Shown here: piece after piece, positions 16,081 through 24,202 of the stretch | Layout of the letters: the number at the start of each line of letters is the position of its first letter | How positions within the stretch are numbered: position 1 is the stretch's first letter | From: JABFRJ01 sp031365465 | GTDB taxonomy: Bacteria > Pseudomonadota > Alphaproteobacteria > Rhizobiales > Hyphomicrobiaceae | DNA length: 29,006 nucleotides | Assembly: GCA_031365465.1 (NCBI GenBank) | Contig: JANLYD010000217.1 | Coordinates: 1 to 29,006 of the forward strand | Direction of reading: 5' to 3' | Translations under genes and position numbers: made by a program | Notes under the pieces: model-generated | The model's input: the letters and a program-made list of their open reading frames with translations, nothing else | Databases searched by the model: none | Told to the model about the DNA's origin: nothing

Positions 16081-17076
16081 TCAATTTCCCACCGGCACGC
16101 AGTCGAGGCCGCTGCCTTTCAGCTTGCCGCACAGGGCTTGTGCCTCGTTGGCGTTGGCGTAGGGGCCGACGCGAACCTGATAAAACGAACCCATGTTGCC
16201 AAATGCGGTTTCGCCGATATCGGGCTTTTTAGTGCCGAGGACTTCGGCGTGCTGGAATTTCAACTTGGCGATCACCGCCTCGGCCTCGGCTTTCGTCCGG
16301 ACCAGAGCAATGCGCGAGTGGAACTGGCCGCCGCCAGATTTCACGGGTGTGTCGTGTTTCGGCTGCGGAGCCGGAGCATTGGCGACCGCAACGGTGGCGG
16401 TGGCGGTGGCTGGCGCCAACGTGGCAGTCGGTTGGGGCAATGGCGCGCGAGCCGTCTTTACCGTGTTGACGCGAACGGGCGCGGCTGCCTCCTTGGGTGC
16501 GGGGGGTGGAGAGTTTGCCGCGCCGCCGCCGAACAGCCCGCCGAAAAACCCGGTGCCGGAAGATGCTGGTGCCTCCGATGCGGCGACCGCCTTTGAACGC
16601 GTGGCACCGCTGGCAATGGCCTGTCCCTGATCGGTCAGCCCCGCGTCGCTGTAGGCTGCGGCGCGTTGTTGTGTGGCGTCGGCGCGATCGGCGTCGCTGA
16701 GGCCACCCTTCAGCCAAAGCGCGCTGGTGAGGTCGGAGATGGCGAGGGCAGGCTTGGACTGTTGGCGATAGGCGGTGCCGCGCAGATACAGTGCGCGTGC
16801 CATTGTGGATGCCGGTAAATTCCCGCCTGAAATAAGCGTCGTCAGCATGGTGACGGCCGGATCGACATTGCCGGCGGCCAGCAGTTTCTGTGCGGCATCG
16901 ACGTCGCCAGTTGTGGCTGCCGCATCGCGTTTCGGCGCGGCGGCGACCTTGGTCGCGGTTTTGGCGGCCGGCTTAGGTTTTGGCGGCGGCTCGGCTTGCT
17001 GCGCCCTGGCCATGCCTACGCACAACCCGCCGAGCCCCGTAATCAGTGCCGCCGTCGTGATCGTCAGGCGGCGCAT
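16081..17076 (-). CDS. Periplasmic SPOR-domain protein with TPR-like region
   Basis: The 331-residue protein starts with a probable signal peptide (MRRLTITTAALITGLGGLCVGMARAQ, split here as basic N-region, hydrophobic core and ARAQ cleavage site). A Pro/Lys/Ala-rich linker follows. A helical TPR-like repeat spans about residues 55-160 (ALYLRGTAYRQQSKPALAISD). After another low-complexity linker comes a C-terminal SPOR domain (about 255-331: FHSRIALVRTKAEAEAVIAKL to GSFYQVRVGPYANANEAQALCGKL). SPOR domains bind peptidoglycan strands stripped of stem peptides, so it probably acts in cell-wall remodelling or division. The ATG at 17076 is preferred to one seven codons earlier because it gives a cleaner signal peptide. 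It lies 164 bases downstream of glmS. Confidence 0.85.
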   Translation of the reverse strand: MRRLTITTAALITGLGGLCVGMARAQQAEPPPKPKPAAKTATKVAAAPKRDAAATTGDVDAAQKLLAAGNVDPAVTMLTTLISGGNLPASTMARALYLRGTAYRQQSKPALAISDLTSALWLKGGLSDADRADATQQRAAAYSDAGLTDQGQAIASGATRSKAVAASEAPASSGTGFFGGLFGGGAANSPPPAPKEAAAPVRVNTVKTARAPLPQPTATLAPATATATVAVANAPAPQPKHDTPVKSGGGQFHSRIALVRTKAEAEAVIAKLKFQHAEVLGTKKPDIGETAFGNMGSFYQVRVGPYANANEAQALCGKLKGSGLDCVPVGN

Positions 17077-17240
17077 GGATGCCGAAATTGGAGACATGAA
17101 GGGAAACTTGAACTCTTGTGCGATTCGGCAGGCACATCCGCAATGTCTTCGTTGACACTACCGATTGCTGCTGAACGATCCGGAGCCCCCCAATCGGCAG
17201 GAAACGCTGCGAATGCGGCAATTCAGCGACGAGCGACCGG

Positions 17241-19061
17241 CTACTCGACCGTGACCGACTTGGCGAGATTGCGCGGCTGGTCGACGTCGGTGCCCATGAA
17301 CACGGCTGTATGATAGGCGAGCAACTGAACCGGCACCGCGTACAGAAGCGGGTTGGTGAACGGATGCGCCTTGGGCATCTTGACGTGCGCCAGCAGGCGG
17401 CAGCCGGCCGTATCCTTTTCGGCGTCGGTGATCAGCACGATTTGCCCGCCGCGCGCCGCTACTTCCTGCATGTTGGAAACCGTCTTCTCGAACAGCTCGT
17501 CTTCCGGCGCCACGACGATCACCGGCACGTTCTCGTCGATCAATGCGATCGGCCCGTGCTTCAGTTCGCCTGCAGCGTAACCTTCGGCGTGGATGTAGGA
17601 AATTTCCTTCAGCTTCAGCGCGCCTTCCATGGCGATCGGATAGTTGACGCCACGGCCGAGATACAACACGTCGCGGGCCTTGGAGATTTCGTGCGCCAAG
17701 CCTTCGTACAGCGTCTCGTCGCGCAGCATGGTGGAGATGTGGCGCGGCACTTCGGTCAAAGCCTTGACCAGCTCCTGCTCCTTTGCCGCATCGATGGTGC
17801 CGCGCGCGCGGCCGATGGCGATGGCGAGACAGGCGAGCACGGACAACTGGCTGGTGAACGCCTTGGTCGACGCGACACCGATCTCGGGGCCCGCCAGCGT
17901 CGGCAGAATTGTGTCCGCTTCCCGCGCGATCGTCGACGTGCGCACGTTCACGACAGCGGCGATGATCTGTCCATTGCGCTTGCAGTAGCGCAGCGCTTCC
18001 AGCGTATCGGCGGTTTCTCCCGACTGCGACACGAAAACCGACAGCCCACCCGGCGACAGCGGCACGTCGCGGTAACGGAACTCCGATGCGATATCGATCT
18101 CGACCGGAACGCGGGCGAATTTCTCGATCCAGTATTTGGCGACCACGCCCGCGTAGTAGGCGGTGCCGCAGGCCGAGATCGTCACGCGCGTCACACCAGC
18201 CAGATCGATGCCCATGGCCGGGAATTTGACGGCGCCTGCCGCCATGTCGATGTAGTTGCCGAGCGTGTGCGAGATCACCTCCGGCTGCTCGTGGATTTCC
18301 TTGAGCATGAAGTGACGATAGTTGCCCTTGTCGACCAGTAGCGAGCTCGCGACAGATTTGATCGCCGGCCGGTCGACAGCGCGGTTCTCGCGATCGAACA
18401 CCTGCACGCTGGTCCGCGACAGCACGCACCAGTCGCCCTCGTCGAGGTAGGTGATGGTGTCGGTAAACGGCGCGAGCGCGATGGCATCCGAACCCAGGTA
18501 CATTTCGCCTTGGCCATGGCCGATGGCCAGTGGCGAGCCCTGCCGCGCGCCGATCATCAGGTTGTCTTCGCCGGCAAAGATGATGGCGAGCGCGAACGCG
18601 CCGCGCAGCCGTCCGAGTGCAAGCTTGGTGGCTTCGACCGGTTTGCGTCCCTGCCGCATCTCTTCGCTGATCAGGTGGACGACGACTTCGGTATCTGTGT
18701 CGGTTTCGAACTTGTGCCCCTTGGCGCTGAGTTCTTCCTTGAGTTCGCGATAGTTCTCGATGATGCCGTTGTGCACCACCGACACGCGGTCACTCATGTG
18801 CGGATGCGCGTTCACTTCCGTCGGCCGGCCGTGCGTCGCCCACCGGGTATGACCGATGCCGACGTGCCCCTGCAGCGGCTCGCTCATCAGCCGGGTTTCG
18901 AGGTTGCGCAATTTGCCCTCGGCACGACGGCGATCCAGCTGGCCGTTCTCGACCGTGGCGATGCCGGCCGAATCGTATCCGCGATACTCCAGTCGGCGCA
19001 GCGCATCGACGATGTCGATCGCGACGGGCCTGCTACCCAGAATTCCGACGATGCCGCACAT
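17241..19061 (-). CDS. glmS: Glutamine--fructose-6-phosphate aminotransferase GlmS
   Basis: GlmS makes glucosamine-6-phosphate from fructose-6-phosphate and glutamine, the first committed step to UDP-GlcNAc. The 606-residue length is standard. The start MCGIVGILG exposes the catalytic cysteine (C2) after removal of Met. The glutaminase domain continues through EYRGYDSAG and HTRWATHG (71-78). Two SIS domains follow, with CGTAYYAGVVAKYW, FVSQSGETADTLEA and EGYAAGELKHGPIALID, and the protein ends in the family-typical KSVTVE. The longer in-frame start at 19124 is rejected because it would bury the essential N-terminal cysteine. GAGAGGA lies upstream of the ATG. It follows glmU on the same strand after 194 bases, giving the biosynthetic order glmU-glmS. 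Confidence 0.97.
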   Translation of the reverse strand: MCGIVGILGSRPVAIDIVDALRRLEYRGYDSAGIATVENGQLDRRRAEGKLRNLETRLMSEPLQGHVGIGHTRWATHGRPTEVNAHPHMSDRVSVVHNGIIENYRELKEELSAKGHKFETDTDTEVVVHLISEEMRQGRKPVEATKLALGRLRGAFALAIIFAGEDNLMIGARQGSPLAIGHGQGEMYLGSDAIALAPFTDTITYLDEGDWCVLSRTSVQVFDRENRAVDRPAIKSVASSLLVDKGNYRHFMLKEIHEQPEVISHTLGNYIDMAAGAVKFPAMGIDLAGVTRVTISACGTAYYAGVVAKYWIEKFARVPVEIDIASEFRYRDVPLSPGGLSVFVSQSGETADTLEALRYCKRNGQIIAAVVNVRTSTIAREADTILPTLAGPEIGVASTKAFTSQLSVLACLAIAIGRARGTIDAAKEQELVKALTEVPRHISTMLRDETLYEGLAHEISKARDVLYLGRGVNYPIAMEGALKLKEISYIHAEGYAAGELKHGPIALIDENVPVIVVAPEDELFEKTVSNMQEVAARGGQIVLITDAEKDTAGCRLLAHVKMPKAHPFTNPLLYAVPVQLLAYHTAVFMGTDVDQPRNLAKSVTVE

Positions 19062-19200
19062 GGAAAAGATCCTCTCGGGGAGTGGCGCTAGTAAACACGT
19101 TTGCACTAGGACGTGGTGACGCAAAGCCGTGGTCGACGGTAATCACAGGCGCAGGGATTGATCCGATCACCCTCGTTGTATCAGCTAAATAGTGCTGGCT

Positions 19201-19241
19201 GCGCCCATAAACCTGTTTTGAATCACAATTATGGTAGGCGC
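19201..19241. other. Hairpin in the glmU-glmS gap
   Basis: gcgcccataa (19201-19210) pairs with ttatgg and gcgc (19229-19241) across a three-base bulge and an 18-base loop. It lies 140 bases upstream of glmS and just after glmU on the minus strand. There is no T-run, so it is not a classical terminator. It could be a processing or stability element in a glmU-glmS transcript. The rest of the 194-base gap shows no gene. Confidence 0.25.
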
Positions 19242-19255
19242 AGTGTCGCGCTTCG

Positions 19256-20638
19256 TCACTGTTTGGCCTTCCGTCCGGCCATCAGCGTCCGGAACTTGGC
19301 AGACCAGCCCGGTCGCGCTTCCTGCACAGCGCGTGCCAGCGCCAGCGAATCCGCCTCGACGTCTTTGGTGATGACACTGCCAGACGCCACGAACGCCCCA
19401 TCGCCGATCTTCAAAGGTGCCACGAGCGACGAATTCGAGCCGATGAAAGCGCCCGCGCCGACGTCGGTCTTGTACTTGAAGAACCCGTCATAGTTGCAGA
19501 ATATAGTGCCTGCACCGATGTTTGCCTTGGTGCCGATGCGCGCATCGCCGATATAGGCGAGGTGGTTGGCCTTCGCGCCCGCTTCGAACACCGCGTTTTT
19601 GACCTCGACGAAGTTGCCGATTTTCGCCTTTTGCCCGATGTGCGTCCCCGGCCTCAAACGGGCGAAGGGCCCCACTTCGGCGTCCGCTTCTATGCGTGCA
19701 CCCGTGATGTGCGAATGGGCACGGATGATGGCCCGATCGCCAATCGTCACGCCGGGACCAAAGACCACGTTCGGCTCGATCACCACGTCGCGGCCGATGA
19801 CGGTATCGTGCGCCAACCAGACCGAGCCCGGATCGATCAGGGTGGCGCCTTCGGCCATCGCATGCGCGCGCGCACGGCGCTGAAACACGCTTTCGGCCAT
19901 CGCCAGATGTGCGCGCGTATTGACGCCGAGCATCTCCTCTTCCTGCCCTGCGACTGCCACGGCGCGACGGCCTTGCTTGCGCATGATCGCGATCGCATCG
20001 GTCAGATAGAATTCACTGGACGCGTTGTTCGTGCCGATCTCGTCCAGAACCGCCAGCAGGTTTGGCGTGCGGAAGGCCATCACGCCGGAGTTGCAGAAAT
20101 CGATCTTCCGCTCGACAGGCGACGCATCCTTGTGCTCTTGGATCGCCAGCAGGTTGGCGACGCCGTCGCTCAGCAACCCGTCCGTGACCAGCCGGCCGTA
20201 GCCCGTCGCGTCCTTGGCATGAAAGCCCAGCACTGCCGCTTCCGCACCCTGATCCAGTGCGCCGACCAGGCGACGCACCGTCTCAGCCGTGATCAACGGT
20301 GTGTCGGCGAACATGACGAGCACGTCGCCGGAGTGCGCAGCCAACCGTTGGCGCGCGGCTAACACGGCGTCAGCGGTGCCGCGCTGCAGGGATTGTTCGA
20401 ATACGGTTGCCGTCGAAGCCATCGACGCCACGTTGGCGCGCACCGCTGGCATGTCCGGCCCGACCACCACGGCCACCGACGACGTACCGGCAGCAGTCGC
20501 CAGCGCCAGCACGTGGCTCAGCATGCTGCGGCCAGCGACCTGATGCATGACCTTGGGCAGATCGGACTTCATCCGCGTGCCTTTGCCTGCAGCAAGCACG
20601 ATCGTCAGCAGTTGGGGGCGAACTTGCGGTCGGGTCAT
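19256..20638 (-). CDS. glmU: Bifunctional GlmU (GlcN-1-P acetyltransferase / GlcNAc-1-P uridyltransferase)
   Basis: GlmU makes UDP-GlcNAc for peptidoglycan and lipopolysaccharide. The 460-residue protein has an N-terminal nucleotidyltransferase domain (about 8-235) with LAAGKGTRMKSDLPKVMH, GTADAVLAARQRL, FADTPLI and GYGRLVTD. A left-handed beta-helix acetyltransferase domain follows, with GPFARLRPGTHIG, FVEVKNAVFEAGAKANHLAYIGDA (catalytic histidine in NHLAYIGD) and NIGAGTIFCNYDG; long blocks are given here in parts. The ATG at 20638 is chosen over a TTG at 20671. Directly upstream there is no Shine-Dalgarno match; instead two copies of GTTTGCCCCCA occupy the leader. glmS lies downstream on the same strand. 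Confidence 0.96.
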   Translation of the reverse strand: MTRPQVRPQLLTIVLAAGKGTRMKSDLPKVMHQVAGRSMLSHVLALATAAGTSSVAVVVGPDMPAVRANVASMASTATVFEQSLQRGTADAVLAARQRLAAHSGDVLVMFADTPLITAETVRRLVGALDQGAEAAVLGFHAKDATGYGRLVTDGLLSDGVANLLAIQEHKDASPVERKIDFCNSGVMAFRTPNLLAVLDEIGTNNASSEFYLTDAIAIMRKQGRRAVAVAGQEEEMLGVNTRAHLAMAESVFQRRARAHAMAEGATLIDPGSVWLAHDTVIGRDVVIEPNVVFGPGVTIGDRAIIRAHSHITGARIEADAEVGPFARLRPGTHIGQKAKIGNFVEVKNAVFEAGAKANHLAYIGDARIGTKANIGAGTIFCNYDGFFKYKTDVGAGAFIGSNSSLVAPLKIGDGAFVASGSVITKDVEADSLALARAVQEARPGWSAKFRTLMAGRKAKQ

Positions 20639-20978
20639 GCGGCACTCGTGGGGGCAAACTCTTGGGGGCAAACGCGTGAAATTGGCAACGCCGTCGCGTG
20701 AGATTATGCGGGTACTTCAAGCTTGCCGGCTAAGCAAGCCGCGCGCCAACTCGACAGCCAATTTGACGCTGGCCGCAGCGATCCGGTGATGCGCCAAGCA
20801 TGTTGGCTCAATCTCGCCGGTAAATGTGTCGTCCGCTGCGATATCCACTGCGAATTGCGTGCCGATGCAACGGCTGTGATTGACCCGCCGCTCCGTCAGT
20901 TGCTTGCTTTGCTCAAGAATATCAACGATTCGGCCGTCTTTTTGTATCGCGTTGCCGTTCACCTGCGAGCAGCAACCC
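20639..20978. other. Gap between divergent glmU and SPOR genes, with 14-base-period repeat
   Basis: I see no gene here that I can support. On the glmU side, tgggggcaaac occurs at 20649-20659 and 20663-20673 (on the minus strand GTTTGCCCCCA twice, period 14). A CATAAT on the minus strand at 20703-20708 could be a -10 box for glmU, but no good -35 goes with it. Open frames in the rest of the gap have no recognisable family. Confidence 0.4.
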
Positions 20979-21983
20979 ATGGATCGTCCGTACCCCTCGA
21001 CCGCAGCACACGACCCCATCAAAGCCAATGTACCAAGGCAACCGGCCGCTGCCACCGGCGGCCGATCCTTTGACGCAATAGCTTTTCGCCACACTGCCGA
21101 GCAGGCACGGCCAGCTCCCGTACCTGCAACCGTTACGGCGCCCAAGTCCGCTTCAGGCCACCGGGAACGCAACTATTTGATGGCGTGGGCGGCCTTGGGA
21201 TTGATTTCGGCAGGCTATATGGGGGTGTTCGCATGGCTACGCACCTCGAACCTGGAGGTGGCGCTCGCACCCGTGACCGAGACGCTGGAACGGCTGGCCA
21301 ACGATATCGCCGATCTCAAGAAGACGACGGCCAACATAGACGCGCGCGAACGCGCCAATGCCGAACGCGCGCGGGCGACCGAAACACGCCTCGAGTCGTT
21401 CGCTCAGCTGGCAGCAAATCTGCCGCAAACGGCTCAGAACCCATCGTACGGACAACGGCCGACCAACCGCGCAGTGTTGGCTGAAGGGGCACCGGTCGCC
21501 GCCGTGCCGCAGCCGACGCCGGTCACAACCCTGCGGATCGCCGGGATCGAAGTCTCACCGGCTCCCGCAGCCTCTGTCCGGCAGCCGACAACTGTCACGC
21601 CGCCGCCAGCACCACCGATACTGCCAGCCAAACCGGTCGCGGCTCCGGCGGTCGCCAAGCCCGTTGCGCACGCGTTGCCGACGGTGGCACCAATTCAAAC
21701 CGGCAGCCTGCCGGCGGCCGTCCCGGCTCGTTCGCCCGGTTTACTTGTCGCCTCCGGACCGTCGCTCGAGTCGATCCGGCTGAGTTGGACGGTGCTGAGC
21801 CAGACACACGGCACCGTTCTTGGAGCGTTGGAGCCTCGTCTGGTGCCCTCGAATGACGGTAGCGCCTTCCAACTCATCGCCGGCCCCTTCGCCACCGATG
21901 CCGAGGCATTGAAGGCGTGTTTAGCGCTCAAAGCGCGTGGCGTCGGCTGCAAACCCGCCGAATATACCGGCGCGCCGCTCTAG
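20979..21983 (+). CDS. Membrane-anchored SPOR-domain protein
   Basis: The 334-residue protein is a single-pass inner-membrane protein with a cytoplasmic N-terminus (1-66). One helix (YLMAWAALGLISAGYMGVFAW, roughly 66-86) leads to a charged region with coiled-coil character (about 95-145: LERLANDIADLKK). A Pro/Ala/Thr-rich linker follows, then a divergent SPOR-like C-terminal domain (about 265-334, with FQLIAGPFATDAEALKACLALKARG in two blocks). The plan resembles FtsN/DedD-type cell-wall or division proteins; the ligand would be denuded glycan. The ATG at 20979 begins MDRPYPST; upstream in-frame TTG starts are less likely. It diverges from glmU, and a hairpin follows its stop. Confidence 0.75.
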   Translation: MDRPYPSTAAHDPIKANVPRQPAAATGGRSFDAIAFRHTAEQARPAPVPATVTAPKSASGHRERNYLMAWAALGLISAGYMGVFAWLRTSNLEVALAPVTETLERLANDIADLKKTTANIDARERANAERARATETRLESFAQLAANLPQTAQNPSYGQRPTNRAVLAEGAPVAAVPQPTPVTTLRIAGIEVSPAPAASVRQPTTVTPPPAPPILPAKPVAAPAVAKPVAHALPTVAPIQTGSLPAAVPARSPGLLVASGPSLESIRLSWTVLSQTHGTVLGALEPRLVPSNDGSAFQLIAGPFATDAEALKACLALKARGVGCKPAEYTGAPL

Positions 21984-21991
21984 TGCTTCAC

Positions 21992-22019
21992 CGGTCGCGA
22001 AGCAATGCGACCGCGCTTT
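21992..22019 (+). terminator. Probable Rho-independent terminator after the SPOR gene
   Basis: A perfect seven-base stem (cggtcgc 21992-21998, gcgaccg 22007-22013) with an eight-base loop begins eight bases after the stop of the membrane SPOR gene. It is followed by cgctttcgttt. The T-run is interrupted, so the call is moderate. Confidence 0.45.
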
Positions 22020-22197
22020 CGTTTGACTTGCACGCTGAAACCACGTGAGAACATGCAAACCTCAACCCAATGGTGGCCTGCGAAGTTGAACCTGCCGAGT
22101 GCCCAGTCAGTGAATTCTTCGAGCGGCGACAGGCTGCGTTCGGCCGGTCGGACTAACGCTCCGCTCTTCGCGGTTTTCCCGTTTGGATCACCGCGCC

Positions 22198-22899
22198 ATG
22201 CGCGATGATCTCGAGCAAGCGCATCTGCTCCGGCTGGACGGCGTTGTCGTCTGTGCCGGCGAGGTCATGCTGCTGGATCACATTTCGCTGCGCTTGAGTG
22301 CAGGCGCGCCCACCGCAGTCGTCGGCCCGAACGGAGCGGGCAAAACCACCCTGTTACGCGTTGTGATGGGCCTGATTTCGCACACGGCCGGCACCGTGCA
22401 CGTCGATGCCGCCACCCGCGCCATCGTGTTTCAAAAGCCGGTCATGTTGCGGCGGACGGCGGCCGAGAATGTCGCATTTGCACTGCAGGCGGCCAAGCAG
22501 ACGTTGGACGACGACACGGTCGCAGGCCTGCTCGATCAAGTGGGTTTGCTGCCGCTGGCGGATCGTCCGGCGCGGCGGCTGTCGGGTGGCGAACAGCAGC
22601 GGCTGGGAATAGCCCGCGCGCTCGCCCGCAAGCCCCGGCTGCTCCTGCTCGACGAGGCGACCGCCAGTCTCGATCCCGCGCAGTGCAAGATCATCGAAGA
22701 GTTGATCCGCGCAATCGCGCATGCGGGTGTCAAGATCGTGTTCGCCACTCACGATCTCGGCCTGGCCCGGCGGTTGGCCGGCGACGTGGTTTTTCTGGTC
22801 GGCGGCCGCATCGACGCACATGATGCTGTCGAAACATTCTTCACCCGTCCCGCGACCGCGTCCGCACGCCGGTTCATCGCCGGTGACCTTGTTCTATGA
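22198..22899 (+). CDS. tupC: Tungstate/molybdate-type ABC transporter ATPase (TupC-like)
   Basis: The 233-residue protein is a complete ABC ATPase. Walker A is GPNGAGKT (43-50), the Q-loop FQKP (78-81), the signature LSGGEQQ (128-134), Walker B LLLLDE (148-153) and the switch histidine H185. It lies 15 bases before a TupA-like tungstate-binding protein, which gives its likely substrate; by itself it could serve another oxyanion or cation system. The ATG at 22198 is preferred to a TTG five codons earlier. The expected permease gene tupB is absent: the 214 bases upstream encode nothing resembling a membrane protein, and the next gene downstream of tupA is a tRNA. Confidence 0.82.
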   Translation: MRDDLEQAHLLRLDGVVVCAGEVMLLDHISLRLSAGAPTAVVGPNGAGKTTLLRVVMGLISHTAGTVHVDAATRAIVFQKPVMLRRTAAENVAFALQAAKQTLDDDTVAGLLDQVGLLPLADRPARRLSGGEQQRLGIARALARKPRLLLLDEATASLDPAQCKIIEELIRAIAHAGVKIVFATHDLGLARRLAGDVVFLVGGRIDAHDAVETFFTRPATASARRFIAGDLVL

Positions 22900-22901
22900 T
22901 C

Positions 22902-22917
22902 GGAGGAAAATCTTTTG
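22902..22917 (+). promoter_or_regulatory. Strong ribosome binding site that selects a TTG start for tupA
   Basis: GGAGG at 22902-22906 is eight bases before TTG at 22915-22917. The first in-frame ATG (22924) would be seventeen bases away, too far for good initiation. The TTG therefore appears to be the start codon, a likely means of lowering expression. Confidence 0.6.
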
Positions 22918-23754
22918 ACATTGATGCAACGTGCCGTGGCCGTCATGCTGATGTTTGCGCCAACGCTCGCCGTTGCGCAGGACAAGTCGATCGTCGTCGC
23001 CTCGACCACATCGACGCAGGACTCGGGCCTGTTCGGCCACATCTTGCCGCTGTTCAAGGCGAAGACTGGCATCGAGGTGAAAGTGATCGCGCAAGGCACC
23101 GGACAGGCACTCGATACCGGCCGTCGCGGCGACGCCGACGTCGTGTTCGTGCACGCCAAGGCGCAGGAAGAGAAGTTTCTGGCCGATGGCTTCGGCGTTC
23201 AGCGTTTCGACGTGTTGTACAACGATTTCGTGTTGATCGGACCGAAGTCGGATCCCGCCAAGCTCAAGGGTGGCAAAGATATCCTTGCGGCGTTGAAGGC
23301 GATCGACACGTCTAGCAGTCCATTCGTGTCCCGTGGCGACAAGAGCGGCACGCACGCGGCCGAACTCGCACTCTGGAAGGCGGCAGCCGTCGATCCGGCA
23401 ACAACCAAGCCGGCGTGGTATCGCGAGATCGGCCAAGGCATGGGCGCAGCCCTCAATACGGCTGCAGCGATGGGCGCTTATGTGCTCGCCGATCGCGGCA
23501 CCTGGATCAGTTTCAAGAACAAGGACGCGCTCGACATCGCCGTCGAGGGCGATGCGGCGCTGTTCAATCAATATGGTGTGATGCTGGTCAATCCCGCGAG
23601 GCACCCGAGCGTCAAACGGGAGCTGGGTCAGGCGTTCGTCGATTGGCTGACGTCAGTGGATGGCCAGAACTCCATCCGCTCCTACAAAATCGACGGCCAA
23701 CAATTGTTCTTCCCGAACTTCGATAGCGCCGCACCGATGAAAAAGGCGGGCTGA
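22915..23754 (+). CDS. tupA: Tungstate-binding periplasmic protein TupA
   Basis: The 279-residue protein is the substrate-binding part of a tungstate (TupABC-type) importer. A signal peptide (hydrophobic AVAVMLMFAPTLAVAQ, about 7-22) precedes the family signature ASTTSTQDSGLF (29-40), the oxyanion-binding loop. Further conserved blocks are VIAQGTGQALDTGRRGDADVVFVH (in two parts), PFVSRGDKSGTH and GAYVLADRGTWISF. The family binds tungstate with strong preference over molybdate. It starts with TTG after a strong GGAGG, 15 bases after the ATPase gene. No permease gene is adjacent. Tungstate uptake would suit a tungsten- or molybdenum-dependent formate dehydrogenase, in line with fdhD 2.8 kb downstream. 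Confidence 0.93.
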   Translation: MTLMQRAVAVMLMFAPTLAVAQDKSIVVASTTSTQDSGLFGHILPLFKAKTGIEVKVIAQGTGQALDTGRRGDADVVFVHAKAQEEKFLADGFGVQRFDVLYNDFVLIGPKSDPAKLKGGKDILAALKAIDTSSSPFVSRGDKSGTHAAELALWKAAAVDPATTKPAWYREIGQGMGAALNTAAAMGAYVLADRGTWISFKNKDALDIAVEGDAALFNQYGVMLVNPARHPSVKRELGQAFVDWLTSVDGQNSIRSYKIDGQQLFFPNFDSAAPMKKAG

Positions 23755-23834
23755 CCAGATCGCAGGTCAACGCACGGCGGCATCGGCGTGCGTTCGTCAG
23801 CCGGCAGCATCGACCGGTTCGTCGCGTGTAACCG

Positions 23835-23852
23835 GCCACGCGTGAGCGTGGC
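23835..23852. terminator. Hairpin between tupA and tRNA-His
   Basis: The perfect stem gccacgc/gcgtggc closes on a GTGA tetraloop. It lies 32 bases downstream of the tRNA on the minus strand and 81 bases after tupA on the plus strand. A second eight-base inverted repeat (aacgcacg/cgtgcgtt) lies at 23769-23794. Neither has a T-run, so they may be RNA 3'-end structures rather than intrinsic terminators. Confidence 0.3.
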
Positions 23853-23883
23853 TGAACCTACCGGCAATGTAAGTGATTCGAAA

Positions 23884-23960
23884 TGGTACCAGCTCCCGGG
23901 CTTGAACCGGGGACCTCTAGATCCACAATCTAGCGCTCTAACCAACTGAGCTAAGCCGGC
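23884..23960 (-). tRNA. tRNA-His (anticodon GTG), A73 type without encoded G-1
   Basis: The minus strand folds into a full cloverleaf. The acceptor stem is GCCGGCT/AGCTGGT, the D stem GCTC/GAGC, the anticodon stem CTAGA/TCTAG with loop TTGTGGA (anticodon GTG), and the T arm CCCGG-TTCAAGC-CCGGG. The CCA end is encoded. The discriminator base is A73 and the base before G1 is T, so the usual histidine identity pair G-1:C73 is missing. A subset of alphaproteobacteria is known to have this tRNA-His form together with an altered HisRS. An eight-base hairpin (23970-23991) lies just upstream. Confidence 0.95.
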
Positions 23961-24202
23961 AAAGGTCATGTCGGATGTCAATGCATCCGACGATGGCCGG
24001 CAGCGTTCGCCGGCCATTGCCTCATTCCGGGCTCCTGATGCCATATCGCCACGCCCGACGCAACATAACTTCACCGGTAAGTCTGCGGCTGGTGTGCCAA
24101 ATGACGGCCGGTCCGACGGCTAGCCCCTTGTCGATTGCAGTTTGCCCTACCCAGATGCTAGTCGGGCTGGGATGGGATCGTACCAGAGCCCGAAAGGTAT
24201 GG

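Noticed and set aside
17158..18429. A 423-codon minus-strand open frame overlapping glmS in another frame
   Set aside because: It lies in a different frame of glmS, which is unambiguous by its motifs; the translation is Arg-rich and has no homology that I recognise.
19062..19255. glmS ribozyme upstream of glmS
   Set aside because: That ribozyme class is known from Gram-positive bacteria; no matching core or pseudoknot is visible here.
23977..23982. TTGACA on the minus strand as a -35 box for tRNA-His
   Set aside because: It is only about 17 bases from the mature 5' end, so the start site would fall inside the tRNA.
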